DNA of 12,655 nt from RPQK01 sp041946865 (lineage in GTDB: Bacteria; Acidobacteriota; UBA6911; RPQK01): assembly GCA_041946865.1 (NCBI GenBank), contig JBHGBF010000167.1, positions 1-12,655 of the forward strand, given 5' to 3'. Numbering within the stretch: the stretch's first letter is position 1; each line of letters opens with the position of its first letter. Below the pieces are notes generated by a model. The model made no database searches. It was given only the letters and a program-made list of their open reading frames with translations, and had not been told where the DNA came from. The position numbers were made by a program, and so were the translations under genes. This document shows positions 1 to 7,568 of the stretch, in pieces.

Positions 1-2
1 TT

Positions 3-46
3 CCCGTCCGCTGACGGTCCGCAAAAGGCGCTGCGCTTGCGGCTCT
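3..46. repeat. 44-bp palindrome-rich repeat, copy 1
   Basis: This block matches positions 1748-1791 at 38 of 44 bases with no gap. The first 17 bases (CCCGTCCGCTGACGGTC) and the last 13 (CGCTTGCGGCTCT) are identical, and the differences are confined to the centre. It contains the hairpin CCGTC-CGCT-GACGG read on the plus strand without gaps (CCGTCCGCTGACGG), plus a 6-bp stem CCGCAA/TTGCGG. It lies about 90 bases downstream of the czcA-like stop codon, where REP-like elements often sit. The element may extend left beyond the window. Its identity as a dispersed family is inferred from only two copies. Confidence 0.75.
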
Positions 47-134
47 GTGGCGCTTTCGGTTTAACCCTGCTTGTCCCGGCGGCCATAGGGTCGGCGAGGT
101 GGTGGACCGGGCGCCAAAGCTCGCCGTCGACTGA

Positions 135-3100
135 TCACACGCGTTCTCTTTCGAGCCACCGGTAGGTAGTCGGCAGGATTATCAGGGTCAACAGAGTAGA
201 CGTGATCAACCCACCTATGACGACCGTCGCTAACGGCTTCTGAACCTCGGCGCCGGCGCCCGTAGAAAGGGCCATAGGGATAAAGCCAAGGCTTGCTACC
301 GTGGCCGTCATCAAGACCGGCCGCAAACGCGTGATCGCCCCTTCCACGACCGCGTCGTACAGGGGGTGTCCTTGCTCCCGCATTTGGTTGATGAAGGCGA
401 CCATAACGACTCCATTCAGCACGGCAACACCCGAAACGGCGATGAAGCCTACTCCAGCGCTCACGGAAAAATGCATGTCACGCAGCCAGAGAGCCAGAAT
501 GCCGCCGGTCATGGCGAAGGGGATGCCGGTGAAGATGAGCGTTGCCTGCTTGATGGATTTAAACGTCGTGAACAGCAGCAGGAAGATAAGCGCAAAAGTG
601 ACCGGAACGGCAACCATGAGGCGCAGCCGCCCGCTTTCCATATGTTCAAACGTCCCTCCCCAGGTCATGACATACCCGGGCGGCAAGGCGATCTCGGCGT
701 CGACCTTACGCCGAGCTTCCTCTACGAAGCTGTCGATATCCCGTCCTCTGACGTTCACCTCGATGGAGATGCGTCGAGAACCATTCTCTCTCGAGATCTC
801 GGCAGGACCTTCCTCGTTCACGATCTCGGTCAACTCACTTAAAGGGATCTTCTGCCCGCTTGGAGCGCTGACCAGCAGGTTGCCGATTGCTGCCGCGTCG
901 TGTCTTGCCCATTCGGGCAGACGTACGACCAGGTCGAAACGCATGAACCCCTCCAGAACGGTTGACGCCTTCGTGCCCGCAATCGCGCTCTGCACGAGCT
1001 GCTGGACGTCGGAGACATTCATTCCATAGCGCGCGATCTTGTCCCGGTTGATCCTGATTTCCAGGAGCGGCAGACCGGTTACTTCCTGGACGCGAGGGTC
1101 GGCAGCGCCGGGAATCTCATCGATTATGCGAGCGACCCTTTCCCCGGTTTCCCTCATCAGGTCCACGTCGTCGCCAAAGATCTTGATCACGACGTCGGAC
1201 CTGGCTCCGACGCCTTCCAGTAGCTCCATCATTCGGAACTTGATCGGCTGAGAAAAGGCGAAACTCATGCCCGGAATCGCTCTCAGGCGCTCAGCCAGCA
1301 TCTCCACGATCTCCTCCTGGCTGTGAGCCTCCTTCCACTCCGATTTCGGCTTTAGAAAGACATACGTATCGGAGTGTTCGGGTCCCATCGGGTCGGTGGC
1401 AATCTCCGGCCGTCCGATTCGGCTGGTCACAGTCTCAACCTCCGGCTGCTCCATGAGAGTTTGCTCCATTGCGGAGATCATCTTTACGGACTGGGTAAGG
1501 GAAACGCTGGGCAAGCGGGCGGTGTTGACCGCGATTGCGCCCTCGGAGAGATCCGGGATAAATTCGCCGCCGAGCCGCAAGAAGAGTAGGGCTGAGAAGG
1601 CGACGAACAGTATCACAGCTCCCCAGACAGGCGCGGGTCGAGCCAGGGCAATCCCCAGTGCTTTTTCGTACACCCGCATGAGCCACCGGACAACCGGGTT
1701 CTTTTCGACGCTTCGATCGTGCAACCAGTTCGCACCCCGACGTGCTCCCCGTCCGCTGACGGTCGGCGGAAAACGCTCCGCTTGCGGCTCTATAACTCCT
1801 TCGTCCGCGTCCAGCTCGTGCACTCGTTTGGGCTCACAAAGAAACAGGGCTGCCAAAGCCGGAATGACAGTCAGGCTCAGAATCAGGGCACCGGCCAGAG
1901 CGAAGACGACAGTCAGGGCCATCGGTCGGAACATCTTCCCTTCGATGCCCACCAGCGACAGGATTGGCAGGTAGGCGGATATGATAATCAGTTCCCCGAA
2001 CTGGCTGGCCCTGCGCACTTCCAGAATTGCCGCCCGGATCGTCGTGATCCGTTCACCCTTACTAAGATTCCGTCTCCATTCACGCTTCTTTGCGGCAAGT
2101 TGTCGAACGCAGTTCTCAATGATAATGACTGCGGCGTCCACGATCAGGCCGAAATCAATTGCGCCCAGACTCATCAGGTTGGCGGATACGCCAAAGTACC
2201 TCATGGCGACGATGGCGACGAGCATAGAGAGGGGAATGGCAGAGGAGACAATGAGTCCAGCCCGCAGTTGCAGCAGGAACAGGAAGAGAACGGCCATAAC
2301 CACCAGGCCGCCTTCAATCAGGTTTTGCGCCGCAGTTCTGACAGTCCGGTCGACCAGGTCGCTTCGGTTATAAAACGGCTTGACGCTGACTCCCGGGGGG
2401 AGGGCTTTCGAGATCTCCTTGAGCCTGGCATCCACGCGCTGAGCGACGGCGCGGCTGTTTTCGCCCTTGAGCATCATGGCGATGCCCATGACCGTCTCAC
2501 CCTTGCCGTCTCGTGTCGCCGCCCCTTGTCGAACCTCGGCGCCGAGGCTGACTTCGCCTATATTTCGAACGTAGACAGGCGTGCCGCGTACAGATGCGAC
2601 CACGATGTTCTCGATGTCGAGTTCGTCTTGAATCAGCCCGACCCCGCGCAGGAGCTGCTGTTCTCCGCCGTGTTCGATATACGCGCCCCCGGCGTTTGAA
2701 TTGTTCTTCTCCAGAGCTTCGATGACTTGGGAGAGGCTCAGCCCGAAGCTGACCAGCCGGTTCGGGTCAACTACCACCTGGTACTGCTTTTCCTGTCCTC
2801 CGAACGAATTGACTTCAATGACACCTGGCACGGTTCTGAGCTGTGGCTTGATAAACCAGTCCAGAATCGTCCGGAGCTCCATCAGGGAGTATTTTCGAGC
2901 TGAGTTGGGATCGGACTCGACCGTGAACTGATAGATCTCGCCCAGCCCTGTGCTCACAGGGGCCAGCTCCGGGCTGATCCCGGCCGGGAGTTCCTTCTCG
3001 GCCGAAATGAGCCTTTCCAAAACCAACTGGCGGGCCCAATAAATGTCAATGCCTTCATTAAAGGTTACCGAGACCTGCGAGAGCCCGAACTTCGAGAGAG

Positions 3101-3350
3101 AGCGGACATCCTCGGTTTCGGGTAGCCCCGCCATAGCCACCTCGATCGGGAAGGTGACATACTTCTCCATTTCAAGAGGGGTGAAAGACGGAGCGACGGC
3201 GTTGATCTGCACCTGGTTTGTGGTGATGTCGGGAACGGCGTCGATGGGAATTTCGAGTGCCGAGTAAATGCCCAAGCCAACAAGTCCTAGAGCCAGCACG
3301 ACGACGAGGACTCGCCATTGAATGCTGAAATCTACTATGCGTTCAATCAT
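135..3350 (-). CDS. czcA: CzcA/CusA-family heavy-metal efflux RND pump, inner-membrane subunit
   Basis: This is a proton-driven inner-membrane transporter that moves metal cations from the periplasm or cytoplasm into the outer-membrane channel of a tripartite pump. The 1071 residues match the usual length of heavy-metal RND (HME) pumps. Visible marks are the N-terminus MIERIVDFSIQWR, the paired RND halves with a hydrophobic block near residues 344-505 and another near 905-1065, and the TM4 proton-relay/selectivity motif DFGLIVDAAVIIIEN at 399-413 (D399, D405, E412, N413). The D-F-G form is typical of CzcA-like pumps for divalent cations; Cu/Ag pumps differ here. GRPEIATDPMGP at 646-657 and SDVVIKIFGDD around 718-728 are also family signatures. 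ATG at 3350 lies 6 bases after the adaptor gene; its GAGGA ribosome site lies in the adaptor's last codons, suggesting translational coupling. Oddity: the linker at about 506-550 is long and contains residues encoded by an inserted repeat (521-535). The exact metal is not established. Confidence 0.95.
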   Translation of the reverse strand: MIERIVDFSIQWRVLVVVLALGLVGLGIYSALEIPIDAVPDITTNQVQINAVAPSFTPLEMEKYVTFPIEVAMAGLPETEDVRSLSKFGLSQVSVTFNEGIDIYWARQLVLERLISAEKELPAGISPELAPVSTGLGEIYQFTVESDPNSARKYSLMELRTILDWFIKPQLRTVPGVIEVNSFGGQEKQYQVVVDPNRLVSFGLSLSQVIEALEKNNSNAGGAYIEHGGEQQLLRGVGLIQDELDIENIVVASVRGTPVYVRNIGEVSLGAEVRQGAATRDGKGETVMGIAMMLKGENSRAVAQRVDARLKEISKALPPGVSVKPFYNRSDLVDRTVRTAAQNLIEGGLVVMAVLFLFLLQLRAGLIVSSAIPLSMLVAIVAMRYFGVSANLMSLGAIDFGLIVDAAVIIIENCVRQLAAKKREWRRNLSKGERITTIRAAILEVRRASQFGELIIISAYLPILSLVGIEGKMFRPMALTVVFALAGALILSLTVIPALAALFLCEPKRVHELDADEGVIEPQAERFPPTVSGRGARRGANWLHDRSVEKNPVVRWLMRVYEKALGIALARPAPVWGAVILFVAFSALLFLRLGGEFIPDLSEGAIAVNTARLPSVSLTQSVKMISAMEQTLMEQPEVETVTSRIGRPEIATDPMGPEHSDTYVFLKPKSEWKEAHSQEEIVEMLAERLRAIPGMSFAFSQPIKFRMMELLEGVGARSDVVIKIFGDDVDLMRETGERVARIIDEIPGAADPRVQEVTGLPLLEIRINRDKIARYGMNVSDVQQLVQSAIAGTKASTVLEGFMRFDLVVRLPEWARHDAAAIGNLLVSAPSGQKIPLSELTEIVNEEGPAEISRENGSRRISIEVNVRGRDIDSFVEEARRKVDAEIALPPGYVMTWGGTFEHMESGRLRLMVAVPVTFALIFLLLFTTFKSIKQATLIFTGIPFAMTGGILALWLRDMHFSVSAGVGFIAVSGVAVLNGVVMVAFINQMREQGHPLYDAVVEGAITRLRPVLMTATVASLGFIPMALSTGAGAEVQKPLATVVIGGLITSTLLTLIILPTTYRWLERERV
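1748..1791. repeat. 44-bp palindrome-rich repeat, copy 2, read in frame inside czcA
   Basis: This copy shares 38 of 44 bases with positions 3-46 and has exactly the same length. On the minus strand it is translated as part of the pump (EPQAERFPPTVSGRG, residues 521-535), in the cytoplasmic linker joining the two RND halves, a place that tolerates insertions. It keeps the CCGTC/GACGG hairpin and has a CCGC-TT-GCGG stem in place of the longer stem seen in copy 1. The reading frame is open through it and the pump is otherwise intact, so the insertion appears to be tolerated. Whether neighbouring residues such as GARRGANWLHD also derive from the element cannot be told from this window. Confidence 0.75.
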
Positions 3351-3356
3351 GGTGAC

Positions 3357-4622
3357 TTAATCCTCGTGGTGTCCCAGTTCGGCCTTTTTGAGTTCGGATT
3401 TCAGAAGGAACGCCCCTTCAGTCACAACCGTCTCTCCTTCTTCGAGCCCTTCGGTCACTTCCACCCAGTCGCCCACTTGCCGCCCGAGCTCAACCGGCCG
3501 CTTGTCAAAACCGTTCTGACGCTTCACGAAAACGACCATGTGGTCCTCGACTTTCACCACGGAGTCGACCGGGACCATCAGTGCAGGCCCCATGATTGCG
3601 GTCGGGATGCGAACCGTGGCGAACATCTCCACCTTCAGCATGCCTTCGGGGTTTGGGACTTCCACGCGGACTTTAGCTGTACGGGTGTGCGGATCGAGGA
3701 TGTCCCCCACGTAAGTGATCCTGCCCTTGAAGACACGGTCGGGTTGGGCGGCCACTCGCACCTCGGCGGTGTTACCTTCCCGGACGAATCGGATGTCCTT
3801 CTCAAACAGGTCGGCCTGGACCCAGACGACTGTCAGGTCAGACACAGTCATCAGCTCGTCCTCCGCATCGATACTCTCGCCGGGCGAGGCGTTGAACTGG
3901 GTTACGACCCCTGCGAAAGGGGCGGTAAGGACGCTGTGAGATGCCTCGCGGTGGTAGTCGGAGTCCGCGCCTGCGGTGAGCTTATGAATCTCCGGGTGGG
4001 TCATCCCGAAGCGGTGCAGCTTCTCCTCGGCCTGAGCGGCCTCTGCCTTCTGTCTTTCAGTTTCGGCGAGGGCGTTTCGGTACTCGGCTTCGCGTCGTTG
4101 AAGCTCGGCTTTCGCGACTGCCCCGAGATCGACGAGGGAGCGCGCCCGCTCAAGCGCCCTCTTGGCGACATCTGTCTCGGAGTCACTCCTTTCGATCGCG
4201 GCAAGCGCCGCGACATATTGTCCCACAGCCTCTCCGAGCTCCACGTTGTCGTAGCGCAGCAGAGGCTGCCCGGCCCGGACCCGGTCGCCCAGGCGCACAA
4301 ACACCTCTTCAATCCGTCCCCGTGCGAGCGGGCGGATATGAGCCACCCGCGTCTGGTTTGCCTGGATGCTGCCGGTCGCTTCGATCATCCGTTGAGCAGC
4401 ACGGGTTTGAACCTGCGCCACCTTGAACTCGAACTTTGCCTGGGCTTCAGGATGGAGCGTCACAATCGAGCCTTCGGCTACATGACTCTCCTTGCCGCGT
4501 TCGGATTCCTCGGCGTGTTTTTGCGCGGGTTCTCTGCCAGCCGTGCTGCGCCCGAGGTAGAAAGCAGCGGCCAAGGCGCCGACTATCAGTAGAAGCATTA
4601 CGATCTGTTTGATTCTGGTCAT
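3357..4622 (-). CDS. czcB: RND efflux periplasmic adaptor (membrane fusion protein, CzcB/CusB-like)
   Basis: This is the periplasmic adaptor that bridges the inner-membrane pump and the outer-membrane channel. The 421 residues begin with a membrane anchor (about 6-24, QIVMLLLIVGALAAAFYLG) and a hydrophilic stretch. A lipoyl/barrel-sandwich half follows at about 90-130 (IRPLARGRIEEVFVRLGDRV, then AGQPLLRYDN), then an alanine/glutamate-rich coiled-coil hairpin at about 130-205. The second lipoyl half is near 230-262 (LTAPFAGVVTQFNASPGESI), and beta-barrel and membrane-proximal domains run to the C-terminus. The protein ends in HHED, and histidines near 209-229 (THPEIH, DYH, SHS) could contact metal, though this is only suggestive. 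ATG at 4622 starts 13 bases after the outer-membrane gene, with a GGGAG ribosome site in the gap. Order and spacing place it in the czcCBA operon. Confidence 0.93.
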   Translation of the reverse strand: MTRIKQIVMLLLIVGALAAAFYLGRSTAGREPAQKHAEESERGKESHVAEGSIVTLHPEAQAKFEFKVAQVQTRAAQRMIEATGSIQANQTRVAHIRPLARGRIEEVFVRLGDRVRAGQPLLRYDNVELGEAVGQYVAALAAIERSDSETDVAKRALERARSLVDLGAVAKAELQRREAEYRNALAETERQKAEAAQAEEKLHRFGMTHPEIHKLTAGADSDYHREASHSVLTAPFAGVVTQFNASPGESIDAEDELMTVSDLTVVWVQADLFEKDIRFVREGNTAEVRVAAQPDRVFKGRITYVGDILDPHTRTAKVRVEVPNPEGMLKVEMFATVRIPTAIMGPALMVPVDSVVKVEDHMVVFVKRQNGFDKRPVELGRQVGDWVEVTEGLEEGETVVTEGAFLLKSELKKAELGHHED

Positions 4623-4635
4623 GTTCAGACTCCCG

Positions 4636-5979
4636 TTACTTCACCGGCGCGCCGGTGGCCCGCTCCAGCTCGACCGCCGCCACATATGCGTCGCGCAGCA
4701 GCTCGGTATAGGCCCGTTGCGTTTCGATCAGACGGCGCTGTTCGTTGATGACGTCGAGCAGGCGCAATTCGCCGAGTTCGTATGCGCCACGGACAACACG
4801 GATGTTCTGCTGTGATTGCCCGATCACCCCGGTGTCGAAAAGCTGGAGAGCGCGCCTGGCGGCAGCCAGACGGCTTAAGGCCGCCATCACTTCCTGCCGA
4901 ACGACTCGTTCAAGCGACTCCCGCTCGAGTCGAGCCGCCCGTTGCCGGGCAATGGCCGCTTCGATGTTTCCCTGGTTTCGGTTGGCGAGTGGGAGCAGAA
5001 TCGAGATGCCCCCGGTGATGACGTTGTCCTTGTCCCTGAGCGGGACCACGTCCCCGCCCTGCTGCGAGAAACCGAACTGATCGAAGCGCGACTGCACATG
5101 GGAGTAGCCTCCCCGTGCCACAAGGTCGGGAGTTGCGCCGGACCTCGCAAGCTGAAGCTCGGACTCCGCCAGTTCTTCCTGTATACGGGCGGCGGCGAGA
5201 TCTGGCCGCCGAGAAAGCGCAATTTCGACGGCGTTCTCAAGTTCGGGCAACTCCGTAGGCTTCTCGAGAGAGCCTGATAAACGGAGGTCGTCGTCAAGCG
5301 GAAGGCCGGCGAGAAGCTTCGTTTCGAGCAGGGACCGTTCCACCTGGCTCGCAAACAGCAAACGGTCGGAGCCAATCCGGTTCACCTCGACCTGAAGGAG
5401 ACCCTGTTCCAGTGGGGCGCCCTCGCCGGCTTCAGCCCGTGCCTTGGCCAAATTGAAACCCTGCTCCGTCAATTGAAGCAGCTCCTCGGCGTTTTGAAGG
5501 TTTCGAACAGCCGCCAAGGCTTCGGCGTACCTGATTCTCACCTCGGAGGCCAAGAGCCGTTCCCGATTTGCCACTTCGCTTTGCGCCAACTCGACGCCCC
5601 ATTGGGCAACGTCGATGCGGCGTTCCCTCTTCCCGCCCAGCTCAAAGGTATGCGAGTAGCCGACGGACACCTCGCGCTCTCCAGAACTGTTGAGGGCATC
5701 GCCGTTCGCGACTGAAATGTCTATGGCTGGGTTGGGTCCGAATCCCGCCTGCCGTAGGAGGCCTTGAGCTTCGGCCAGGCGTTGCCGGGCCGCGAGCAGC
5801 TGCGCGTTCCGTGAAAGCGCAAGCTCGACCATGCGATCCACCGACACGACCCCCCCTGCGGCGCCCGGTTGGGCCCGGAGAGATTGTTCGTCCTGCGCTC
5901 GAGACGTTGCTGCTGACGCAATATAAAGCACGGCGAACAGCAGTGTGAACCGGGCGAGACCCCGACTCATGATTCGCAT
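4636..5979 (-). CDS. czcC: TolC-family outer-membrane efflux protein (CzcC-like)
   Basis: This is the outer-membrane channel of the tripartite metal pump. The 447 residues fit the TolC/OEP family (typically 400-480). A signal peptide is visible (FTLLFAVLYIASAATSRAQ, residues 11-29). Two related helical repeats follow, each with long amphipathic helices: the first contains VDRMVELALSRNAQLLAARQ and the second ENAVEIALSRRPDLAAARIQ, the characteristic duplicated pattern of this family. Both are followed by beta-strand segments (VGYSHTFELGGKRERRIDVA; GGISILLPLANRNQGNIEAA). An in-frame GTG at 5982 also exists, but AGGAGA at 5986-5991 lies 6 bases before the ATG at 5979 and only 3 bases before the GTG, so ATG is preferred. 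It is the first pump gene of the operon, followed at 13 bases by the adaptor. Confidence 0.93.
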   Translation of the reverse strand: MRIMSRGLARFTLLFAVLYIASAATSRAQDEQSLRAQPGAAGGVVSVDRMVELALSRNAQLLAARQRLAEAQGLLRQAGFGPNPAIDISVANGDALNSSGEREVSVGYSHTFELGGKRERRIDVAQWGVELAQSEVANRERLLASEVRIRYAEALAAVRNLQNAEELLQLTEQGFNLAKARAEAGEGAPLEQGLLQVEVNRIGSDRLLFASQVERSLLETKLLAGLPLDDDLRLSGSLEKPTELPELENAVEIALSRRPDLAAARIQEELAESELQLARSGATPDLVARGGYSHVQSRFDQFGFSQQGGDVVPLRDKDNVITGGISILLPLANRNQGNIEAAIARQRAARLERESLERVVRQEVMAALSRLAAARRALQLFDTGVIGQSQQNIRVVRGAYELGELRLLDVINEQRRLIETQRAYTELLRDAYVAAVELERATGAPVK

Positions 5980-5985
5980 CACTGA

Positions 5986-5991
5986 TCTCCT
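5986..5991 (-). promoter_or_regulatory. Ribosome binding site deciding the czcC start
   Basis: AGGAGA on the minus strand lies 6 bases before ATG 5979 and 3 bases before the alternative GTG 5982, favouring the ATG. Confidence 0.7.
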
Positions 5992-6066
5992 GATTTTGAA
6001 AGAGGTGCTTGTAGAGGCAACCGGCAGTCAGCCGTCACCCTTGCATCCAGGCGGAAAGGGCACGTC

Positions 6067-6462
6067 TCAACAGCGAAGCGGGCTCGAAGAGGAATTGTTG
6101 GCCGCTGGTAACAAGAGAAGCTCGGGGCGAGACGCCAGTGCGGTCAGGCTCGAAGTCTCCGGTGTCAAATCGGACGGGACAAGCGAAGACCAGACTTGAT
6201 TATCAGCCAGGCAAAGGCGGAGATCTGGCAATTCGGCGGTGGAAAGGAGCGGCAGGTCATTGCAGTTGGAACAGCCGGCAACGCTCCCAACCGAACCCTG
6301 ACGGGCAGGCGCCTGGGTGTTGGGTAGCGCTGCGCAGCATGATGCCAGCAAACTCTCCAGCTGCAAATGGCCCTGGGAGGAGACACACACGACAGTCACT
6401 GCGGGAGTGAGGGCGACCATCAATAAAGCGACTGCTGCGAACGTTGTGCGCAATCCTCTCAT
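6067..6462 (-). CDS. Small exported cysteine-rich protein upstream of czcCBA, function unknown
   Basis: I do not recognise a named family. The 131-residue product has a clear signal peptide (MRGLRTTFAAVALLMVALTP, then AVTVV). Seven cysteines follow at 26, 42, 43, 64, 67, 84 and 131, including a CC pair, the pair CSNCNDLPL (64-72) and a C-terminal cysteine. Small exported proteins with a CxxCxDxPL-like motif occur, as far as I recall, beside metal-efflux operons in several phyla, but this is memory and not a database match. An in-frame TTG at 6495 would add 11 residues. ATG at 6462 was chosen because the signal peptide starts there, although neither start has a strong ribosome site. The gene sits 87 bases upstream of czcC on the same strand, so a periplasmic metal-binding, sensing or delivery role is plausible but inferred. 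Confidence 0.65.
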   Translation of the reverse strand: MRGLRTTFAAVALLMVALTPAVTVVCVSSQGHLQLESLLASCCAALPNTQAPARQGSVGSVAGCSNCNDLPLLSTAELPDLRLCLADNQVWSSLVPSDLTPETSSLTALASRPELLLLPAANNSSSSPLRC

Positions 6463-6546
6463 CGGCTGTCTCAGTCTATCACAAGTGGCATTCAAGCGAT
6501 CCGGAGCGTGGCAGCGTATTTCTCTTGCGCCTCTCTCTCCGGGCGG

Positions 6547-6563
6547 AAGCCTCTTCGAGGCTT
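6547..6563. other. Perfect 7-bp hairpin between the two small exported genes
   Basis: AAGCCTC-TTC-GAGGCTT forms a perfect 7-bp stem with a 3-base loop, 14 bases after the stop of the gene ending at 6578 (minus strand). No T-run follows on the minus strand, so it is not a standard intrinsic terminator. It could act as an mRNA-processing, stability or attenuation hairpin that lowers expression of the downstream genes. That role is inferred. Confidence 0.4.
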
Positions 6564-6577
6564 GCAGTAGTGTTCGC

Positions 6578-6913
6578 CTAATCGAGCTTGAGCGATTGGA
6601 CCTTCAGGGTGTCTCCCTGGCGCTCCCCGGTAACCGTTACGCGAATGTGGTCAGACTTGTCGCTCGCCTTCAGCGCGGCTTCCGCTTTCTGGTTGCCGGC
6701 CTCGTCGAGCTTCAGATACGTGCCATCCTGCGTCAACACTCCGAATCCGCTCTTGGCACACGACATGAGACAGCTCCTGGTATGGGAATCGGGATCATCT
6801 TTGACTTTGGAAAGACACATCGTATCGATAAGCGGCACGTTCTCCCAGCTGTCGGCGAGAAGAGGCGTTGCTGTAATCGACAAAAACACGGCCAAGAGCA
6901 TTATTCTGTTCAT
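6578..6913 (-). CDS. Small secreted/periplasmic protein with CxxxCAKSG motif, function unknown
   Basis: The 111-residue product has a signal peptide (MNRIMLLAVFLSITATPLLA, likely cleaved near residue 20). The mature domain carries cysteines at 33, 48 and 52 in the arrangement DTMC...HTRSCLMSCAKSGFGVL. It then has a DGTYLKLDEAGN segment and a C-terminal part (IRVTVTGERQGDTLKVQSLKL) that looks like a small beta-barrel or OB-like fold. Acidobacterial genomes contain many small exported proteins of this general style, but I cannot name the family with confidence. Start: an in-frame GTG at 6919 overlaps the ribosome site AGGGAGG (6919-6925), which lies 5 bases before ATG 6913, so ATG was chosen. 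It lies 48 bases after the DoxX-like gene and 115 bases before the next small cysteine-rich gene, probably in one transcript. Metal or redox handling is an inference from the cysteines and context. Confidence 0.8.
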   Translation of the reverse strand: MNRIMLLAVFLSITATPLLADSWENVPLIDTMCLSKVKDDPDSHTRSCLMSCAKSGFGVLTQDGTYLKLDEAGNQKAEAALKASDKSDHIRVTVTGERQGDTLKVQSLKLD

Positions 6914-6918
6914 ACTCA

Positions 6919-6925
6919 CCTCCCT
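6919..6925 (-). promoter_or_regulatory. Ribosome binding site deciding the start of the CxxxCAKSG protein
   Basis: AGGGAGG on the minus strand, 5 bases before ATG 6913. The upstream in-frame GTG overlaps it and so is unlikely to be the start. Confidence 0.75.
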
Positions 6926-6961
6926 AACGGGTTTTTTCGATTGCGAGCGCAGACAGGTATG

Positions 6962-7396
6962 TCAGGCGCGGCTGGGCGAATGATCGCTCGCCAGCTCCGA
7001 TCGTGATTCGCTCGCGGTAACTTCCTGCCGATACTCGCTCAGCCGGGCCAGGCTGAAAGCCGCGACGGCCATGACAAGGTCGCGCACAGCGAGATCAAAG
7101 AAGACTCCGGTCAACACCAGGTTGATCGAAATTGCGACCAGCCAGGCCGAAGCAATATAGCCGCCAAAACGTGGCGAAGCGAAGAGGATCACGATCCCGA
7201 CAGCCATCTCGATCACGCCGATTAGTTGCATGAAGGTATTCCCGCTGAACGGAAGGAGGCCTTCGGCAAACGGACTGAGGTACATCGACCAGTTGGTCAA
7301 CAGGTTGAAGAACTTGTCGAGACCCGCGAGGAATGCCGTGGCGCCAAGAGCGATCCTGAGTGCCCACCAGGTCGTCGCTATCCTTGTATCTAACAT
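6962..7396 (-). CDS. DoxX-like integral membrane protein
   Basis: The 144-residue protein has four hydrophobic segments: about 10-27 (WWALRIALGATAFLAGLDKF), 54-73, 80-99 and 103-118. The first, with LRIALGATAFLAGLDKFFNL, is the typical opening of the DoxX/DoxD-like family of small four-helix membrane proteins. Family members are linked to quinone or thiosulfate metabolism or to redox homeostasis in some organisms, but most have no proven role, so none is assigned. The hydrophilic tail after residue 118 is rich in Ser, Glu and Arg. An open frame extends upstream to 7495, but that extension does not look like protein. AGGAGA at 7401-7406 lies 4 bases before ATG 7396, fixing the start. The gene leads the cluster that ends in the metal efflux pump. 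Confidence 0.85.
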   Translation of the reverse strand: MLDTRIATTWWALRIALGATAFLAGLDKFFNLLTNWSMYLSPFAEGLLPFSGNTFMQLIGVIEMAVGIVILFASPRFGGYIASAWLVAISINLVLTGVFFDLAVRDLVMAVAAFSLARLSEYRQEVTASESRSELASDHSPSRA

Positions 7397-7400
7397 GGTT

Positions 7401-7406
7401 TCTCCT
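7401..7406 (-). promoter_or_regulatory. Ribosome binding site deciding the DoxX-like start
   Basis: AGGAGA on the minus strand, 4 bases before ATG 7396, within a purine-rich AAAAAGGAGAAACC leader. It argues against the longer open frame reaching 7495. Confidence 0.8.
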
Positions 7407-7568
7407 TTTTCGCATTGGAGTCTTTGGGGTGCGAAATGGTTACAGACAAGTTGGCCGAGATTTAGGCGGGTGGCCGCAAACCAGAAACACATCATCGGCT
7501 GCCCTCAGCGCGACGTAAGGGAGGACATACAGTATCGCCGATTGTGAGATGTGAGGCTCTGACCCCGC

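Noticed and set aside
1719..2699. Plus-strand open frame of 326 codons antisense to the pump gene
   Set aside because: Glutamine/histidine/aspartate-rich composition with no fold signature; a shadow of the pump.
3318..4592. Plus-strand open frame of 424 codons antisense to the adaptor gene
   Set aside because: It mirrors the adaptor gene almost exactly, is rich in His/Gly/Asp without recognisable domains, and has no ribosome site. It is a by-product of codon bias on the other strand.
7397..7495. N-terminal extension of the DoxX-like protein to 7495
   Set aside because: The strong AGGAGA site and the natural DoxX N-terminus favour ATG 7396, and the extension is not protein-like.
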